Below are positions 5,603 to 6,147 of a DNA stretch of 6,147 bases, one piece after another. Position 1 is the first letter of the stretch, and each line of letters opens with the position of its first letter. This DNA comes from Methanocorpusculum sp. (GTDB lineage Archaea; Halobacteriota; Methanomicrobia; Methanomicrobiales; Methanocorpusculaceae). The position numbers and the translations under genes are program-made. A model generated the notes under the pieces. The model saw only the letters and a list, made by a program, of their open reading frames with translations, made no database searches and was not told the origin of the DNA. The stretch is taken from NCBI GenBank assembly GCA_029987395.1, contig DALTVX010000090.1, forward strand, positions 1 through 6,147, written 5' to 3'.

Positions 5603-6147
5603 GGGGCGGTCACGAAAGAAATGGCCTCTTCAAGGTCGTATTTTGTCTGATATTTCTTTGCAAAGTAGTTGATGACGGTCTCAAGGTCGTGCCGAAGTGT
5701 GGTGTCGGCGTTTGGGTGAGTGGGCGGGATCCACTGGGGCCAGTCGATGAGCCAGACGGTATTTCCGTCACACATGATGTTGTATTCGGAGAGGTCGCCG
5801 TGAATAAATCCGGCGATGTATGCCTTTTTGACCTCGGCAAGGATGTCGGTGTAGACGGTGTCAGGGTCTTCGAGAACACAGCGGAAGAGGTTGTTTCCGC
5901 AAATCTGGGACATGACGATGGTGTGCCGGTTGATGTCGATCGGGACCGGAACGTTGACTTTGCCATTCAATGCTTTGAGTGCTTCGTATTCCCGTTCGGC
6001 TGATCGTGCGGAGGCGAAGATCCAGGGGCAGTGTCCTTCGCCGGGCATGTATTCACGGTTGGTTTTGAGGGTCTGGAAGGAGCGTTGTCCGACTTTGTGG
6101 ATCTTGAGGACGACGGTGCCAAAGCCGAGCGCCTCGAATATTTCGGA
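5599..6147 (-). CDS. rio2: Rio2 atypical serine kinase (C-terminal part; N-terminus outside window)
   Basis: Reading through the right edge gives 182 residues with no start in the window. The first ATG at 6048 is internal, because the frame upstream still encodes conserved kinase sequence (VVLKIHKVGQRSF). That stretch holds the likely ATP-binding lysine (visible residue 15). The catalytic loop HGDLSEYN is at visible residues 116-123, with D118 and N123, and the metal-binding aspartate is in IDWPQW (D135). The segment SARSAEREYEAL and the IDWPQW motif are typical of Rio2 rather than Rio1. Rio2 acts as a kinase or ATPase in maturation of the small ribosomal subunit. The missing part should hold the N-terminal winged helix and the glycine-rich loop. 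Its TGA overlaps the DUF460 ATG by 4 bp (ATGA), so it is upstream of DUF460 and thiL in one operon. Confidence 0.93.
   Translation of the reverse strand, partial: SEIFEALGFGTVVLKIHKVGQRSFQTLKTNREYMPGEGHCPWIFASARSAEREYEALKALNGKVNVPVPIDINRHTIVMSQICGNNLFRCVLEDPDTVYTDILAEVKKAYIAGFIHGDLSEYNIMCDGNTVWLIDWPQWIPPTHPNADTTLRHDLETVINYFAKKYQTKYDLEEAISFVTAP

Noticed and set aside
5599..6048. Complete 149-residue protein starting at ATG 6048
   Set aside because: The frame stays open to the window edge and encodes conserved kinase residues upstream, so the gene is a truncated Rio2, not a short protein.

Overview
The window looks archaeal and most probably comes from a methanogen of the Methanomicrobiales; a Methanocorpusculum-like genome with moderate GC would fit. 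This rests on protein content: an archaeal-type Rio2 kinase, a DUF460 protein, an archaeal UPF0146 protein, an archaemetzincin and the archaeal form of the YchF GTPase. The genes are tightly packed, with ATGA or TAATG overlaps, and several have GGAGG-like ribosome-binding sites. The taxon is an inference, because no rRNA gene or other taxonomic marker is present.

Layout from left to right. Positions 1-243 (minus) hold the first 81 codons of a YchF/Obg-type GTPase, with its own likely promoter and ribosome-binding site just upstream. Positions 316-1248 (minus) encode a complete, stand-alone Cas1-family protein. It overlaps by 4 bp the end of an archaemetzincin metalloprotease gene (1245-1883, minus), so amzA and cas1 look like a two-gene, translationally coupled unit. 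A UPF0146 gene (1900-2298, plus) starts only 16 bp from amzA and runs head-on into thiL, overlapping it by 13 bp. On the right is a compact minus-strand operon: rio2 (partial, 5599-6147), an 818-residue DUF460 protein (3146-5602) and thiL, thiamine-monophosphate kinase (2286-3146). Each gene in it overlaps the next by 1-4 bp.

The right-hand operon combines a ribosome-maturation kinase, a predicted nucleic-acid protein with an RNase H-like fold, and a thiamine cofactor gene. These are ordinary conserved archaeal functions. The unusual part is the amzA-cas1 pair. A Cas1 homologue sits among housekeeping genes with no other cas gene, no CRISPR array and no casposon hallmarks, and the residue normally occupied by the catalytic histidine appears to be tyrosine. 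The DUF460 protein also stands out: it has a long 12-residue Pro/Ala/Lys repeat linker ending in a short charged tail, and its second RNase H-like domain lacks the expected acidic residues.

No tRNA, rRNA, CRISPR array, insertion sequence or clear terminator was seen. There is no gene-free stretch longer than 72 bp.
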